The notes under the pieces: generated by a model
Database searches by the model: none
What the model saw: the letters and a program-made list of their open reading frames with translations, nothing else
Told to the model about the DNA's origin: nothing
DNA from: JBBSOK01 sp965219125
GTDB taxonomy: Bacteria > Bacteroidota > Bacteroidia > Flavobacteriales > Flavobacteriaceae
Reading direction: 5' to 3'
NCBI GenBank assembly: GCA_965219125.1
Contig: CBDCMO010000001.1
Span: 186,001 to 250,000, forward strand
DNA length: 64,000 nt
In this document: piece by piece, positions 44,530 to 53,509 of the stretch
Numbering within the stretch: the first letter of the stretch is position 1
Layout of the letters: each line of letters starts with the position of its first letter
Made by a program: the position numbers and the translations under genes

Positions 44530-47500
44530 ATCTTTCAACCCTAAGTATAAAGCGTCCGGTTCTCACAATTGTAATGAATCTTGCCATAATTCTCTTCGGA
44601 ATTATCGGTTATACCTATCTTGGGGTGCGCGAATTTCCGTCAATAGATCCCGCTCAAATTTCAGTTAGAACAAATTATTCAGGTGCAAACTCTGATATTA
44701 TTGAATCCCAGATCACCGAACCGCTCGAAAAATCAATCAATTCCATAGATGGAATTCGAAATATTACTTCTTCCAGCAACCAAGGTTCCAGCCGTATAAA
44801 TATTGAATTTAATTTAGATAAAGATTTAGAAAGTGCGGCAAACGATGTCCGCGATAAAGTTTCGCAGGCAATACGCAGTTTGCCGGATGATATTGATGCA
44901 CCACCGGTAGTTTCAAAGGCCGATGCAGATAGTGATGCTATAATTTCAATGACCGTTCAAAGCGACAATAAAAATGTTTTAGAACTTTCAGATTATGCCG
45001 ATAACGTAATAGCGCCGCGACTTCAAACTATCCCCGGAGTTAGTAGCGTACAAATTTGGGGGCAGCGAAAATATGCAATGCGTCTTTGGATAGACCCAAT
45101 AAAATTGGCATCATACGGAATTACAGTTGCTGAAGTTAGGGCGGCTCTTCTCGCCCAAAATGTAGAACTCCCTTCGGGAAAACTAACAGGGGCGAATACC
45201 GAACTCACCGTAAAAACAATCGGAAATCTCGCTACTGAAGAAGAATTCAACAACATTATAATTGTCGCAGATGGAGAAAAGGTAGTGCGAATGAGCGATA
45301 TTGGAAGAGCTGTTTTGGAAGCAGAGAATATGGAAACCAAGCTTAGCGATAGCGGTCAACCAATGGTTGCGATGGCTATCATTCCACAGCCGGGAACCAA
45401 TTATGTTGACATTGCCGATGCTTTTTATATTGAATATGAAAAACTAAAAAAAGATCTTCCGGCAGATTTTAAGCTGAATATTGCCAGAGATAATACGGTA
45501 TTCGTAAAACGCGCAATTGTTGAAGTTGTAGAAACACTTGCAATTGCCATAATTCTGGTTATTCTGGTTATTTTTCTTTTCTTCAGAAACTGGTCAATGG
45601 CTTTGCGACCACTTATTGATATCCCTGTTTCGCTAATTGCAACATTTTTTATAATGTGGCTTTTTGGATACAGCATAAATGTGCTAACGCTTCTGGCAAT
45701 AGTACTCGCTACAGGTTTGGTTGTGGATGACGGAATTGTGGTGACCGAAAATATATACAAAAAAGTTGAAGAAGGAATGATGCCTATTGAAGCTGCAATA
45801 AAAGGTTCTAAAGAAATCTTTTTTGCGGTAATTTCTATCTCGGTAACCTTGGCGGCAGTTTTCTTACCCGTTATATTTTTAGAAGGTTTTGTGGGTAGAC
45901 TTTTCCGAGAATTTGGTGTTGTACTTGGCGCCGCTGTTCTTGTTTCGGCGTTCGTTTCGCTTACTTTAACCCCAATGTTGAATGCCTATTTAATGAAACC
46001 CGGCAAACAGAAACACGGTAAATTTTATATGGTTACCGAACGCTATTTTGAAAGAATGAATTCGTGGTATGCAGATTCGTTGGGGCGCTTTATGAAGAAG
46101 AAATTGATAAGCATTCCAATCCTTCTAGTTTGTGTTGGGATGATTGGCCTTTTCTATTCACTTTTGAAAAAAGAAACGGCACCGTATGACGACAGAAGTT
46201 ATATCCGTGCTTCAGTTACAGCGCCCGAAGGAGCTTCATACGATTATATGGATCGTTTTATGAACGAGATGACAACCTTGATTAACGATTCAATCCCAGA
46301 AAAGAAAGTGAATTTGATTATCACTTCGCCGGGATATGGCTCATCTTCCGTTAATTCAGGCCGCGCAATAATATCATTGGTAGATACAGACGAAAGGGAA
46401 AAGTCTCAGCACGAAATTGTTGAAGATCTTACAAAATGGACAAAACAGTTCACAGATGCGCGCGTAAGTATTGCCGAATCCCCGACAATTTCAGTTAATA
46501 GGCGCGGTGGAATGCCCATTCAATATATAATTCAAGCGCAGAATTTTGATAAGTTGCAGGAAAAAATTCCGCCATTTATGGAAGCGGTTGAAAAGGATCC
46601 AACTTTTTCAAATAGCGATGTAGATTTAAAATTCAACAAACCAGAAATTTACGTTACCATAGATCGTGAAAAGGCTCAAAGTTTAGGTGTTTCGGTTTTA
46701 GATGTTGCGCAAACCCTTCAGCTTTCATTAAGTGGTCAACGTTTCGGATATTTCTTGATGAACGGAAAACAGTATCAAGTAATGGGGCAATTCGACAAAA
46801 AAGACAGAAATGCACCGATGGATTTAACTTCAATGTTCGTTAAAAATGACAAGGGAGATTTAATTCAAATGGACAATCTTGTTACAACAGAGGAACATAG
46901 CAGTCCGCCGCAATTGTATCATAATAACCGTTATATGAGTGCGACGGTTTCTGCAGCACTTGCTCCCGGCAAAAGTATAAATGACGGTATTGACGCTATG
47001 GAAACTATAAAAGAAAATGTTTTGGACGATTCTTTTACAACAGATTTGGGAGGTGAATCACGCGATTTCGTTGAAAGTAGTAGCAATACACTTTTTGCAT
47101 TCGGATTGGCTTTGATATTGATATTTTTGATTTTGGCAGCTCAATTTGAAAGTTTTATAGATCCATTAATAATAATACTTACCGTGCCAATGGCAGTAGC
47201 TGGAGCGGTTTTTTCCCTTTGGCTTTTCGGGCAGACTTGGAATATTTTCAGCCAAATTGGGACTATTATGTTGATTGGTTTGGTTACGAAAAACGGTATT
47301 CTTATAGTTGAATTTGCCAACCAACTTCGGGAAGAAGGCATGCCAAAAGCAAAAGCAATTATAAATGCTGCAGAATCCAGATTGCGGCCTATTTTAATGA
47401 CGAGCTTAACAATTGCCCTCGGTGCTTTGCCAATAGCACTTTCTTTGGGAGCGGCATCAACTAGTAGAATTGGTATGGGCGTTGTGATAATTGGCGGAAC

Positions 47501-47624
47501 CATGTTTTCACTTGTTTTAACGCTCTTTGTAATACCTGCACTTTATTTAATGTGGTCCAGAGAAAAAGTACAACGACCAGAATTTGATCAATTGGAAAAA
47601 TATGACGTGCAGCAAACCACATAA
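44526..47624 (+). CDS. RND efflux pump, inner-membrane permease
   Basis: 1032 residues of the HAE-1/AcrB family: first helix RPVLTIVMNLAIILFGIIG, porter-domain repeats (FPSIDPAQISVRTNYSGA), and the proton-relay pair Asp-Asp in the TM4 segment TGLVVDDGIVVTENI. A second half with duplicated topology ends in the TM10-12 cluster (GLVTKNGILIVEFANQ, AAESRLRPILMTSLTI). It probably exports drugs or other hydrophobic compounds. It overlaps the TolC-type gene by 23 bases. Confidence 0.95.
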   Translation: MNLSTLSIKRPVLTIVMNLAIILFGIIGYTYLGVREFPSIDPAQISVRTNYSGANSDIIESQITEPLEKSINSIDGIRNITSSSNQGSSRINIEFNLDKDLESAANDVRDKVSQAIRSLPDDIDAPPVVSKADADSDAIISMTVQSDNKNVLELSDYADNVIAPRLQTIPGVSSVQIWGQRKYAMRLWIDPIKLASYGITVAEVRAALLAQNVELPSGKLTGANTELTVKTIGNLATEEEFNNIIIVADGEKVVRMSDIGRAVLEAENMETKLSDSGQPMVAMAIIPQPGTNYVDIADAFYIEYEKLKKDLPADFKLNIARDNTVFVKRAIVEVVETLAIAIILVILVIFLFFRNWSMALRPLIDIPVSLIATFFIMWLFGYSINVLTLLAIVLATGLVVDDGIVVTENIYKKVEEGMMPIEAAIKGSKEIFFAVISISVTLAAVFLPVIFLEGFVGRLFREFGVVLGAAVLVSAFVSLTLTPMLNAYLMKPGKQKHGKFYMVTERYFERMNSWYADSLGRFMKKKLISIPILLVCVGMIGLFYSLLKKETAPYDDRSYIRASVTAPEGASYDYMDRFMNEMTTLINDSIPEKKVNLIITSPGYGSSSVNSGRAIISLVDTDEREKSQHEIVEDLTKWTKQFTDARVSIAESPTISVNRRGGMPIQYIIQAQNFDKLQEKIPPFMEAVEKDPTFSNSDVDLKFNKPEIYVTIDREKAQSLGVSVLDVAQTLQLSLSGQRFGYFLMNGKQYQVMGQFDKKDRNAPMDLTSMFVKNDKGDLIQMDNLVTTEEHSSPPQLYHNNRYMSATVSAALAPGKSINDGIDAMETIKENVLDDSFTTDLGGESRDFVESSSNTLFAFGLALILIFLILAAQFESFIDPLIIILTVPMAVAGAVFSLWLFGQTWNIFSQIGTIMLIGLVTKNGILIVEFANQLREEGMPKAKAIINAAESRLRPILMTSLTIALGALPIALSLGAASTSRIGMGVVIIGGTMFSLVLTLFVIPALYLMWSREKVQRPEFDQLEKYDVQQTT

Positions 47625-48921
47625 TTTTTTTATCTTACTACTCGTATTATTTGGTTTTCAAATGGCCGCTCAGCAAAAAGAATTGCTTACGGCTGAAGAG
47701 GCAGTTACAATCGCATTGGAAAATAATTACCAAATAAAAATTGTAAAGAACGATCTTAAAATTGACGAAACTTCTGTAAGTCCTGGTTTTGCAGGGATAC
47801 TTCCAACAGTAGATGCCGTTGGCGATACTAACAACGGTATACAAAATAGTACCCAAACCCGTTCAGATGGTACAACACTATCCCGTGACAATGCCAAAAA
47901 TAACAACTTAAATTACGGGGTCGAATTAGATTGGACCATTTTTGATGGCCTTAGAATGTTTGCCCGTTATGACCAATTAAAGGAAGTAAAAAAATTAGGC
48001 GAAGCTGAATTACAGCAAGCAATTTTAGGAACTGTTAGCACAGTAATGACAACCTATTTTGATTTGGTGCAGCAAAAGCAACAACTAAATGCTTTAGATA
48101 GCACATTGGTAATTTCAAACCAAAGAGTGGAGTTGGCAAACAACCGTTTCACAATAGGTAAAGCATCTAAACTAGAACTTTTGAATGCGCAAGTTGATGA
48201 AAATACAGATCAAACTTTATATTTACGGCAATTGGAATTATTTAAAAATACCAAAATCCAGCTAAATGAAATTCTGGCGAGAGATGTAAAAACAGATTTT
48301 ACTGTTGTCGATTTAATTTCAATTGATAAGAGCTTGAAATTGGACAATTTGGAAGAAGATGCAAAATCTCAAAATCCGAATTTGCAGGCACAATTGATAA
48401 ATAAACGGATTGCAGAGCTAGAATTGAAACAAATAAAGGGCGACCGTTTTCCAACAATTAGTGCGCAGGCAGGATATTTGTTCGGCAATTCTGAATCTAG
48501 TTTGGGATTTACCACAAGTAACAAAACGCGCGGATTTAATTATGGTTTTACAGCTAGATTAAATCTTTTTGATGGCTTTAACCAAAACAGAAATGAGAAA
48601 ATTGCCAAAATTCAAATTGAGAATTCTGAGTTAGTTATTGCGCAACAAACTGAAGCTTTGTTATCCCAGCTTTCCGTAGCTTTTGAAACGTACAATACCA
48701 ATTTATTACTAATGGAATTGGAAGTTAAAAATGAATCGATTGCAAAAGAAAATTTGGAGATTACAGTAGCTAAATACAGAATTGGAACTATCCCAACCAT
48801 TGAATTTAGGACTGCACAGCTTAACTATATTAACGCAGTACTTCGCTCCACTAATTCAGTTTATGAGGCAAAACTTTCAGAAATAACGTTGAAGGAATTG
48901 GCAGGTAGTTTGAGTTTTTAA
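47602..48921 (+). CDS. TolC family outer-membrane protein
   Basis: 439 residues from ATG 47602 (an earlier TTG at 47584 is also possible). Signal peptide (FILLLVLFGFQMAAQQ), then the duplicated OEP repeat (AEEAVTIALENNYQI; LQAQLINKRIAELELKQ; FPTISAQAGY). It forms the outer-membrane channel of the upstream adaptor-pump pair and completes the operon. Confidence 0.92.
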   Translation: MTCSKPHNFFILLLVLFGFQMAAQQKELLTAEEAVTIALENNYQIKIVKNDLKIDETSVSPGFAGILPTVDAVGDTNNGIQNSTQTRSDGTTLSRDNAKNNNLNYGVELDWTIFDGLRMFARYDQLKEVKKLGEAELQQAILGTVSTVMTTYFDLVQQKQQLNALDSTLVISNQRVELANNRFTIGKASKLELLNAQVDENTDQTLYLRQLELFKNTKIQLNEILARDVKTDFTVVDLISIDKSLKLDNLEEDAKSQNPNLQAQLINKRIAELELKQIKGDRFPTISAQAGYLFGNSESSLGFTTSNKTRGFNYGFTARLNLFDGFNQNRNEKIAKIQIENSELVIAQQTEALLSQLSVAFETYNTNLLLMELEVKNESIAKENLEITVAKYRIGTIPTIEFRTAQLNYINAVLRSTNSVYEAKLSEITLKELAGSLSF

Positions 48922-49180
48922 GGATTATCTTTCTAAGTTTATTCATTTTTACCACTATTAATTTCCTCTTTTCAAGTTAATTATAAAGGAAAAGCATTTT
49001 TTTTAAAGGTTTAAAAATTCTTTTATGTTAAATCTAAAACATTTTTTAAGATTTTAGAAAGCATAAAGGTTTTAGGAAGGATGAAGCATTTATAAAACTA
49101 AAATAAATTCCGAAATAAGTTATTTTAATTTATTCGTTCAAAAATTTTTAACGAAATTTGAAAAATAATTTAAGTGCCGT

Positions 49181-49717
49181 TTGAAGAAAAAATTCCTTCC
49201 CATTTTCCTTTTGTTTATCCTAATTGCGCCAGCTTTTTTGGTTGGCAGTGTTTTCCACTTTGAAAAGAAGGAACTTAAAAACACCATTCAAGAAAGAATG
49301 ATTGCTGCGAATGATGGCGCAGATCTGATTGTCTTAAAGTTTACAAATGCCGAGGTAAAAAACCTAGAATGGGAAGACGAAAAGGAATTTGAATATAATG
49401 GCAAGATGTATGATATTCTTGAATCTTGGAATGACCAACACTTTATATTCTTTAAATGTTGGCTAGATGCAGAGGAAACCGAGTTGGAAGAAAAACTTAA
49501 GAAAATGGTTGCCAAAGCCTTTTCAAAAGATAAAAAAAATAGAGACAAAGGCAACCAATTTTATTCTTTTATTCAATCCTTTTATTTTACCGATTTAACC
49601 AGTTTTTCATTAAGTAATTATTCGGCGACTTCTGCCGTTACAATAAATTCAAATTATCTTTTTCAAATAACTTCTGCGGGCTATTCACCGCCTTCGCCAC
49701 CGCCACGTTTTTCATAA
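49181..49717 (+). CDS. Hypothetical exported protein upstream of a TonB receptor
   Basis: 178 residues with an N-terminal hydrophobic segment (LPIFLLFILIAPAFLVGSV) and a soluble domain rich in Lys/Glu (WEDEKEFEYNGKMYDILES). It ends in PPSPPPRFS. The start is TTG at 49181. Genes like this are often encoded upstream of a TonB receptor in flavobacteria, but I cannot name a function. Confidence 0.65.
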   Translation: MKKKFLPIFLLFILIAPAFLVGSVFHFEKKELKNTIQERMIAANDGADLIVLKFTNAEVKNLEWEDEKEFEYNGKMYDILESWNDQHFIFFKCWLDAEETELEEKLKKMVAKAFSKDKKNRDKGNQFYSFIQSFYFTDLTSFSLSNYSATSAVTINSNYLFQITSAGYSPPSPPPRFS

Positions 49718-49806
49718 TATTCTATCGTCTTAATTGTATTGCGAAAATTCGTAATGCAATATTCTATTGTGTCCTCAATTGACACTTCACTCATAAATTT
49801 ATACAA

Positions 49807-52212
49807 ATGAAAAATATAATAACAATTGTGTTATTGTTTGGTGTTTTCAGTTTTTCGTATGCCCAAACAATTACAATAAAAGATAAAAATACAAATGAAG
49901 GTATCGAGTTGGCTACCTTAACTACTGCCAATTCACAAATTTACACAACCACAAATTCAAAAGGACAGGCAGATATTTCAAACTTTAAAGAAGCAGATCA
50001 AATTGGAATTAGAAGTTTGGGATATAAATCGGTTACGATAAGTTTCAATGATTTGTCATCGTCAAACTTTCAAATATTGCTTCAACCATCAAACCTAAGC
50101 TTGGATGAGGTCGTAATTTCCGCAACAAAATGGAAACAAAGCAGTGATAATGTCCCAGCAAAAATTATTTCTATTTCAGCACAAAATGTTGCTTTACAAA
50201 ATCCACAAACAGCTGCAGATTTATTGGGAATTTCGGGTAAAGTTTTTATTCAAAAAAGCCAACAAGGTGGTGGTAGCCCAATGATACGTGGTTTTGCAAC
50301 AAGCAGATTATTATATTCTGTTGATGGGGTACGTATGAACACTGCTATTTTCCGTTCAGGAAACCTACAAAATGTAATAAATCTAGATCCTTTCGCAATT
50401 GAAAATACTGAAGTTGTTTTCGGTCCAGGTTCTGTAATTTATGGGAGCGATGCAATTGGTGGCGTAATGAGTTTTCAAACGCTAACACCACAATTTTCAT
50501 TAACTGATGAACCTTTTATAACTGGAAAGGCAAACGCTAGATATTCATCAGCAAACAATGAAAAAACAGGGCATTTTGATATGAATGTAGGTTTTAAAAA
50601 GTGGAGTTTTGTAACGAGTATCAGTTCGTGGGATTATGATAATTTACGACAAGGAAGTCACGGCCCGGATGATTATATTAAAGATTATTACGTGCAAAGA
50701 CAGGACAGTATGGATGTTGTAATAACACAAGACGATAAGTTATTGCAAATTCCTTCTGCATATTCTCAAATAAATATGATGCAGAAAATTAGATTTCAAC
50801 CTAACGAAAAATGGGATTTTACGTATAGTTTCCACTTTTCGGAAACTTCGCCGTATGGTCGTTATGACAGACATACACGTGTCCGAAATGATTTGCCGCG
50901 CTATGCAGAATGGGATTACGGTCCGCAAATTTGGATGATGAATAATTTGAGTATTGGTTACAACGAATCCAATTCAATTTTCGACCAAATGAACATTCGC
51001 TTGGCACAACAACATTTTGAAGAAAGTAGAATTGATAGAACGTTAAATAAAACCGAGCGAAACACGGCCGAAGAAATGGTTGATGCTTATTCTGTAAACT
51101 TCGATTTTATTAAGAATACGGGCCAAAAAAACACCCTATTTTACGGATTGGAATATGTATTTAACGATGTAGAATCAACAGGTAAATTAACCGATATTTC
51201 TACCGGAATTTCAGAAAAAGGTCCGTCCCGCTATCCAAACAGTACATGGCAATCTATCGCGGCGTATGTTACCGATGAATATAAAGTTGCCGATAATTTT
51301 ACATTATGTGCTGGTGCCAGATATAATTTTATCAGCTTAAAATCTGAATTCGACACCACATTTTTCCCTTTCCCATTTACGGAGGCAAAGCTGGATAATG
51401 GCGCCTTAACCGGAAGTTTTGGTGGTGTTTATCGTCCAGTCAAAACATTGGTGTTAAGCGCAAACTTAGGAAGCGCTTTTAGAGCGCCGAATGTTGACGA
51501 CGTTGGAAAAGTATTTGACAGCGAGCCAGGAAGTGTAACAGTTCCAAATCCAGATTTAAAGCCAGAATATGCATATAATGCAGATTTTGGTATTGCAAAA
51601 GTTATAAATAATGCCGTAAAAATTGACGTTACAGCATATTACACACATTTAAAAAACGCATTAGTTCGCCGCGATTTTAAATTGAATGGATTAGATAGCA
51701 TTGTGTATCAAGACGAATTAAGCCAAGTACAAGCAATTCAAAATGCTGCTGTTGCCAATGTTTATGGTGTTCAGTTTGGTGTAGAAGTTAAGTTGCCACA
51801 AGGTTTTGGCTTTAGTACAGACCTAAATTTTCAAAAAGGGGAAGAGGAATTGGGTAACGGCGATACAAGTCCATCCCGTCACGCCGCGCCATTCTTCGGA
51901 ATATCACGCTTAAACTATAAAGCGCAAAAATTGAATTTGGAATTTAACTTTGCATTCAACGGAAAGCGTGATTTTGATGATTTAGCGGAAGAGGAAAAAG
52001 AAAAGACTGAATTTTACGCATTAGACGAAAACGGAAACCCATTTTCACCATCTTGGTACACCTTAAATTTAAAAGGTTTATATAAAGTAAGCGAAACCTT
52101 TGACGTGAGCGGCGGCATAGAAAACCTTACAGACCAACGCTACCGTCCATACAGCTCAGGACTTTCAGGCGCTGGCAGAAATTTTATTCTAGCTTTGACA
52201 GCACATTTTTAA
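49807..52212 (+). CDS. TonB-dependent outer-membrane receptor
   Basis: 801 residues. Signal peptide, then a carboxypeptidase-D regulatory-like domain (about 20-95). The plug domain (about 115-235) has GGGSPMIRGFATSRLLYSVD and GSVIYGSDAIGG. A 22-strand-type barrel ends ILALTAHF. The plug resembles hemin/hemoglobin-type receptors, so an iron/heme substrate is possible but unproven. Downstream is a 19-bp terminator hairpin. Confidence 0.92.
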   Translation: MKNIITIVLLFGVFSFSYAQTITIKDKNTNEGIELATLTTANSQIYTTTNSKGQADISNFKEADQIGIRSLGYKSVTISFNDLSSSNFQILLQPSNLSLDEVVISATKWKQSSDNVPAKIISISAQNVALQNPQTAADLLGISGKVFIQKSQQGGGSPMIRGFATSRLLYSVDGVRMNTAIFRSGNLQNVINLDPFAIENTEVVFGPGSVIYGSDAIGGVMSFQTLTPQFSLTDEPFITGKANARYSSANNEKTGHFDMNVGFKKWSFVTSISSWDYDNLRQGSHGPDDYIKDYYVQRQDSMDVVITQDDKLLQIPSAYSQINMMQKIRFQPNEKWDFTYSFHFSETSPYGRYDRHTRVRNDLPRYAEWDYGPQIWMMNNLSIGYNESNSIFDQMNIRLAQQHFEESRIDRTLNKTERNTAEEMVDAYSVNFDFIKNTGQKNTLFYGLEYVFNDVESTGKLTDISTGISEKGPSRYPNSTWQSIAAYVTDEYKVADNFTLCAGARYNFISLKSEFDTTFFPFPFTEAKLDNGALTGSFGGVYRPVKTLVLSANLGSAFRAPNVDDVGKVFDSEPGSVTVPNPDLKPEYAYNADFGIAKVINNAVKIDVTAYYTHLKNALVRRDFKLNGLDSIVYQDELSQVQAIQNAAVANVYGVQFGVEVKLPQGFGFSTDLNFQKGEEELGNGDTSPSRHAAPFFGISRLNYKAQKLNLEFNFAFNGKRDFDDLAEEEKEKTEFYALDENGNPFSPSWYTLNLKGLYKVSETFDVSGGIENLTDQRYRPYSSGLSGAGRNFILALTAHF

Positions 52213-52286
52213 GGTTTGCAAATTCGTCAAAACTTGTAAAAAAAATGACTTATGACCGCTACGCTGTATGACATAAGACGTAAGAC

Positions 52287-52331
52287 AAAAAAATCCTGTT
52301 TGCTTCTTAGAAAGCAGACAGGATTTTTTTT
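52287..52331 (+). terminator. Strong terminator after the TonB receptor
   Basis: A 19-base arm starting AAAAAAATCCTG (52287-52305) pairs with 52312-52330 (one G-U), with a T-run in the 3' arm. Confidence 0.9.
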
Positions 52332-52422
52332 ATAAGATTATTCCATATAATAAATACCAAATCCGTCAGGCTGTCCCCAATTTTCGGGAGTCGAAACTCT
52401 TTTTCTATAAAATGTAAGCTTT

Positions 52423-52526
52423 TCAAATTTTTTACAATTCAGTCCTACGTCCTATGTCATTTAGTCCTAAGTCAAAACGTCGTGATTCAAAAAGTCAAAA
52501 ATCTCACATCTCAAATCTCCCGTCTT
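52423..52526 (+). repeat. Direct repeat copy A, left of higBA
   Basis: It shares with 53351-53475 the pieces ACAATTC, GTCATTTAGTCCTA, GTCGTGATTCAAAA, AAATCTCAC and AAATCTCCC in the same order. The copy ends nine bases from the higA stop codon. Confidence 0.75.
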
Positions 52527-52534
52527 AATCAACC

Positions 52535-52900
52535 TCAAACTCCCAAAACAATAGATGCGTCAATATTCAACTTCACACTTATATTTCTTGCGACGTTTAA
52601 AGGCGGTTCACTTTTGCCGTTTAAATATTCACTAACTCTCGACGTGCTTACACCTAAAAGTTCGGATAATAATTTTTGATTAAGTCCCATTTCGGCCATT
52701 CGCAATTTAATAACATCAATAAGCGACGGTTTTTTTATAGGAAATGTTCGCACTTCGTAATCTGCAATAATATCAGAAAGTAGATTTAATTCAATATAAC
52801 CTTTAGTATCGTTGTTTTCTATATTATCTGGGTTTTGCAAAAGCTCTTCAACTCGTTCTACAATTGCGGTATATTCTTTTTCTGTCTGTATCATTTTCAA
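52535..52900 (-). CDS. higA: HigA-type antitoxin (HTH XRE family)
   Basis: 121 residues. N-terminal helical region (EKEYTAIVERVEELLQNP) typical of COG5499, then an XRE helix-turn-helix at about 63-115 (VIKLRMAEMGLNQKLLSELLGVSTSRVSEYLNG). It represses the operon and blocks HigB. Translation is coupled to higB by a four-base overlap (ATGA). Confidence 0.9.
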   Translation of the reverse strand: MKMIQTEKEYTAIVERVEELLQNPDNIENNDTKGYIELNLLSDIIADYEVRTFPIKKPSLIDVIKLRMAEMGLNQKLLSELLGVSTSRVSEYLNGKSEPPLNVARNISVKLNIDASIVLGV

Positions 52901-53193
52901 ATATTTTGGATGTCCATAATTTTATCATATTCTGAATATGTTCCGATAAAACGTATATAAATTTTTTTCGCATTGAATGAAATAATTACAATCAATCGAT
53001 AATCATTTCCTTTTATATTAAATACAAATCGATGATTACCAACATAATCAACGCTCTTAAAAGTCTGTTTTATTTCATTCAGATTATCCCATTCTTTTGC
53101 TGAAACGGTATGAAACCAAAAATTCAAAGCATTTTCAGCATCCGCATGTTTTGCAGAAAATTCTAAAATTCTTTTATAGGTAACAATCCGCAT
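52897..53193 (-). CDS. higB: HigB-type mRNA interferase toxin
   Basis: 98 residues of the HigB_toxin family: ILEFSAKHADAENALNFWFHTV, then SVDYVGNHRFVFNIKGNDYRLIV and IYIRFIGTYSEYDKI. HigB is a RelE-fold ribosome-dependent mRNase. Toxin-first order is characteristic for higBA. Confidence 0.92.
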   Translation of the reverse strand: MRIVTYKRILEFSAKHADAENALNFWFHTVSAKEWDNLNEIKQTFKSVDYVGNHRFVFNIKGNDYRLIVIISFNAKKIYIRFIGTYSEYDKIMDIQNI

Positions 53194-53209
53194 TCATAAA
53201 TAATTTCAA

Positions 53210-53217
53210 CAAAGATA
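53210..53217 (-). promoter_or_regulatory. -7 element (TATCTTTG) of higBA
   Basis: Minus-strand TATCTTTG 17 bases upstream of higB ATG 53193. Confidence 0.6.
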
Positions 53218-53350
53218 AATATTATTTCGCATTTCAAAATAATGTTACAATAAACAAAATAAAAAGTTCTAAATTTATATGAAATTAAAATAATTGATTT
53301 TGCCGTCAGGCCGAGCCCGTCGAAGCCTTTTTAAACAAAATTACAGACGC

Positions 53351-53475
53351 TCAAATTTTTACAATTCCGTCATATGTCCTACGTCATTTAGTCCTACGTC
53401 AAAAAGTCGTGATTCAAAACATCCTTGTTTAAACCGTCTAAAATCTCACGTCTCAAATATAAAATCTCCCATCTC
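53351..53475 (+). repeat. Direct repeat copy B, right of higBA
   Basis: Imperfect copy of 52423-52526 in the same orientation, with small insertions in its second half. Confidence 0.75.
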
Positions 53476-53509
53476 TTTTAATTACTTTCGCGCTTTCAAA
53501 AATAAAAAC

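Larger units (their letters stand above)
52213..52534. other. 322-base gap: terminator plus repeats left of higBA
   Basis: Holds the TonB-receptor terminator (52287-52331), an inverted copy (about 52268-52286) of the 'gtcctacgtc' repeat, and repeat copy A (about 52423-52526) matching the copy right of higBA. No gene is seen. Confidence 0.75.
53194..53509. other. 316-base gap: higBA promoter, repeats, ABC-F promoter
   Basis: Contains the higBA -7 element (53210-53217), a REP-like segment at 53302-53326 (CGTCAGGCCGAGCCCGTCG), repeat copy B (about 53351-53475) and a weak -7 match (TACTTTCG, 53483-53490) before the ABC-F gene. The open frame that runs through this gap into the ABC-F gene is not coding. 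Confidence 0.7.

Noticed and set aside
53294..53509. N-terminal extension of the ABC-F frame
   Set aside because: It runs through dispersed repeats; the conserved ABC-F start MITVDNLAVEF is at 53510.
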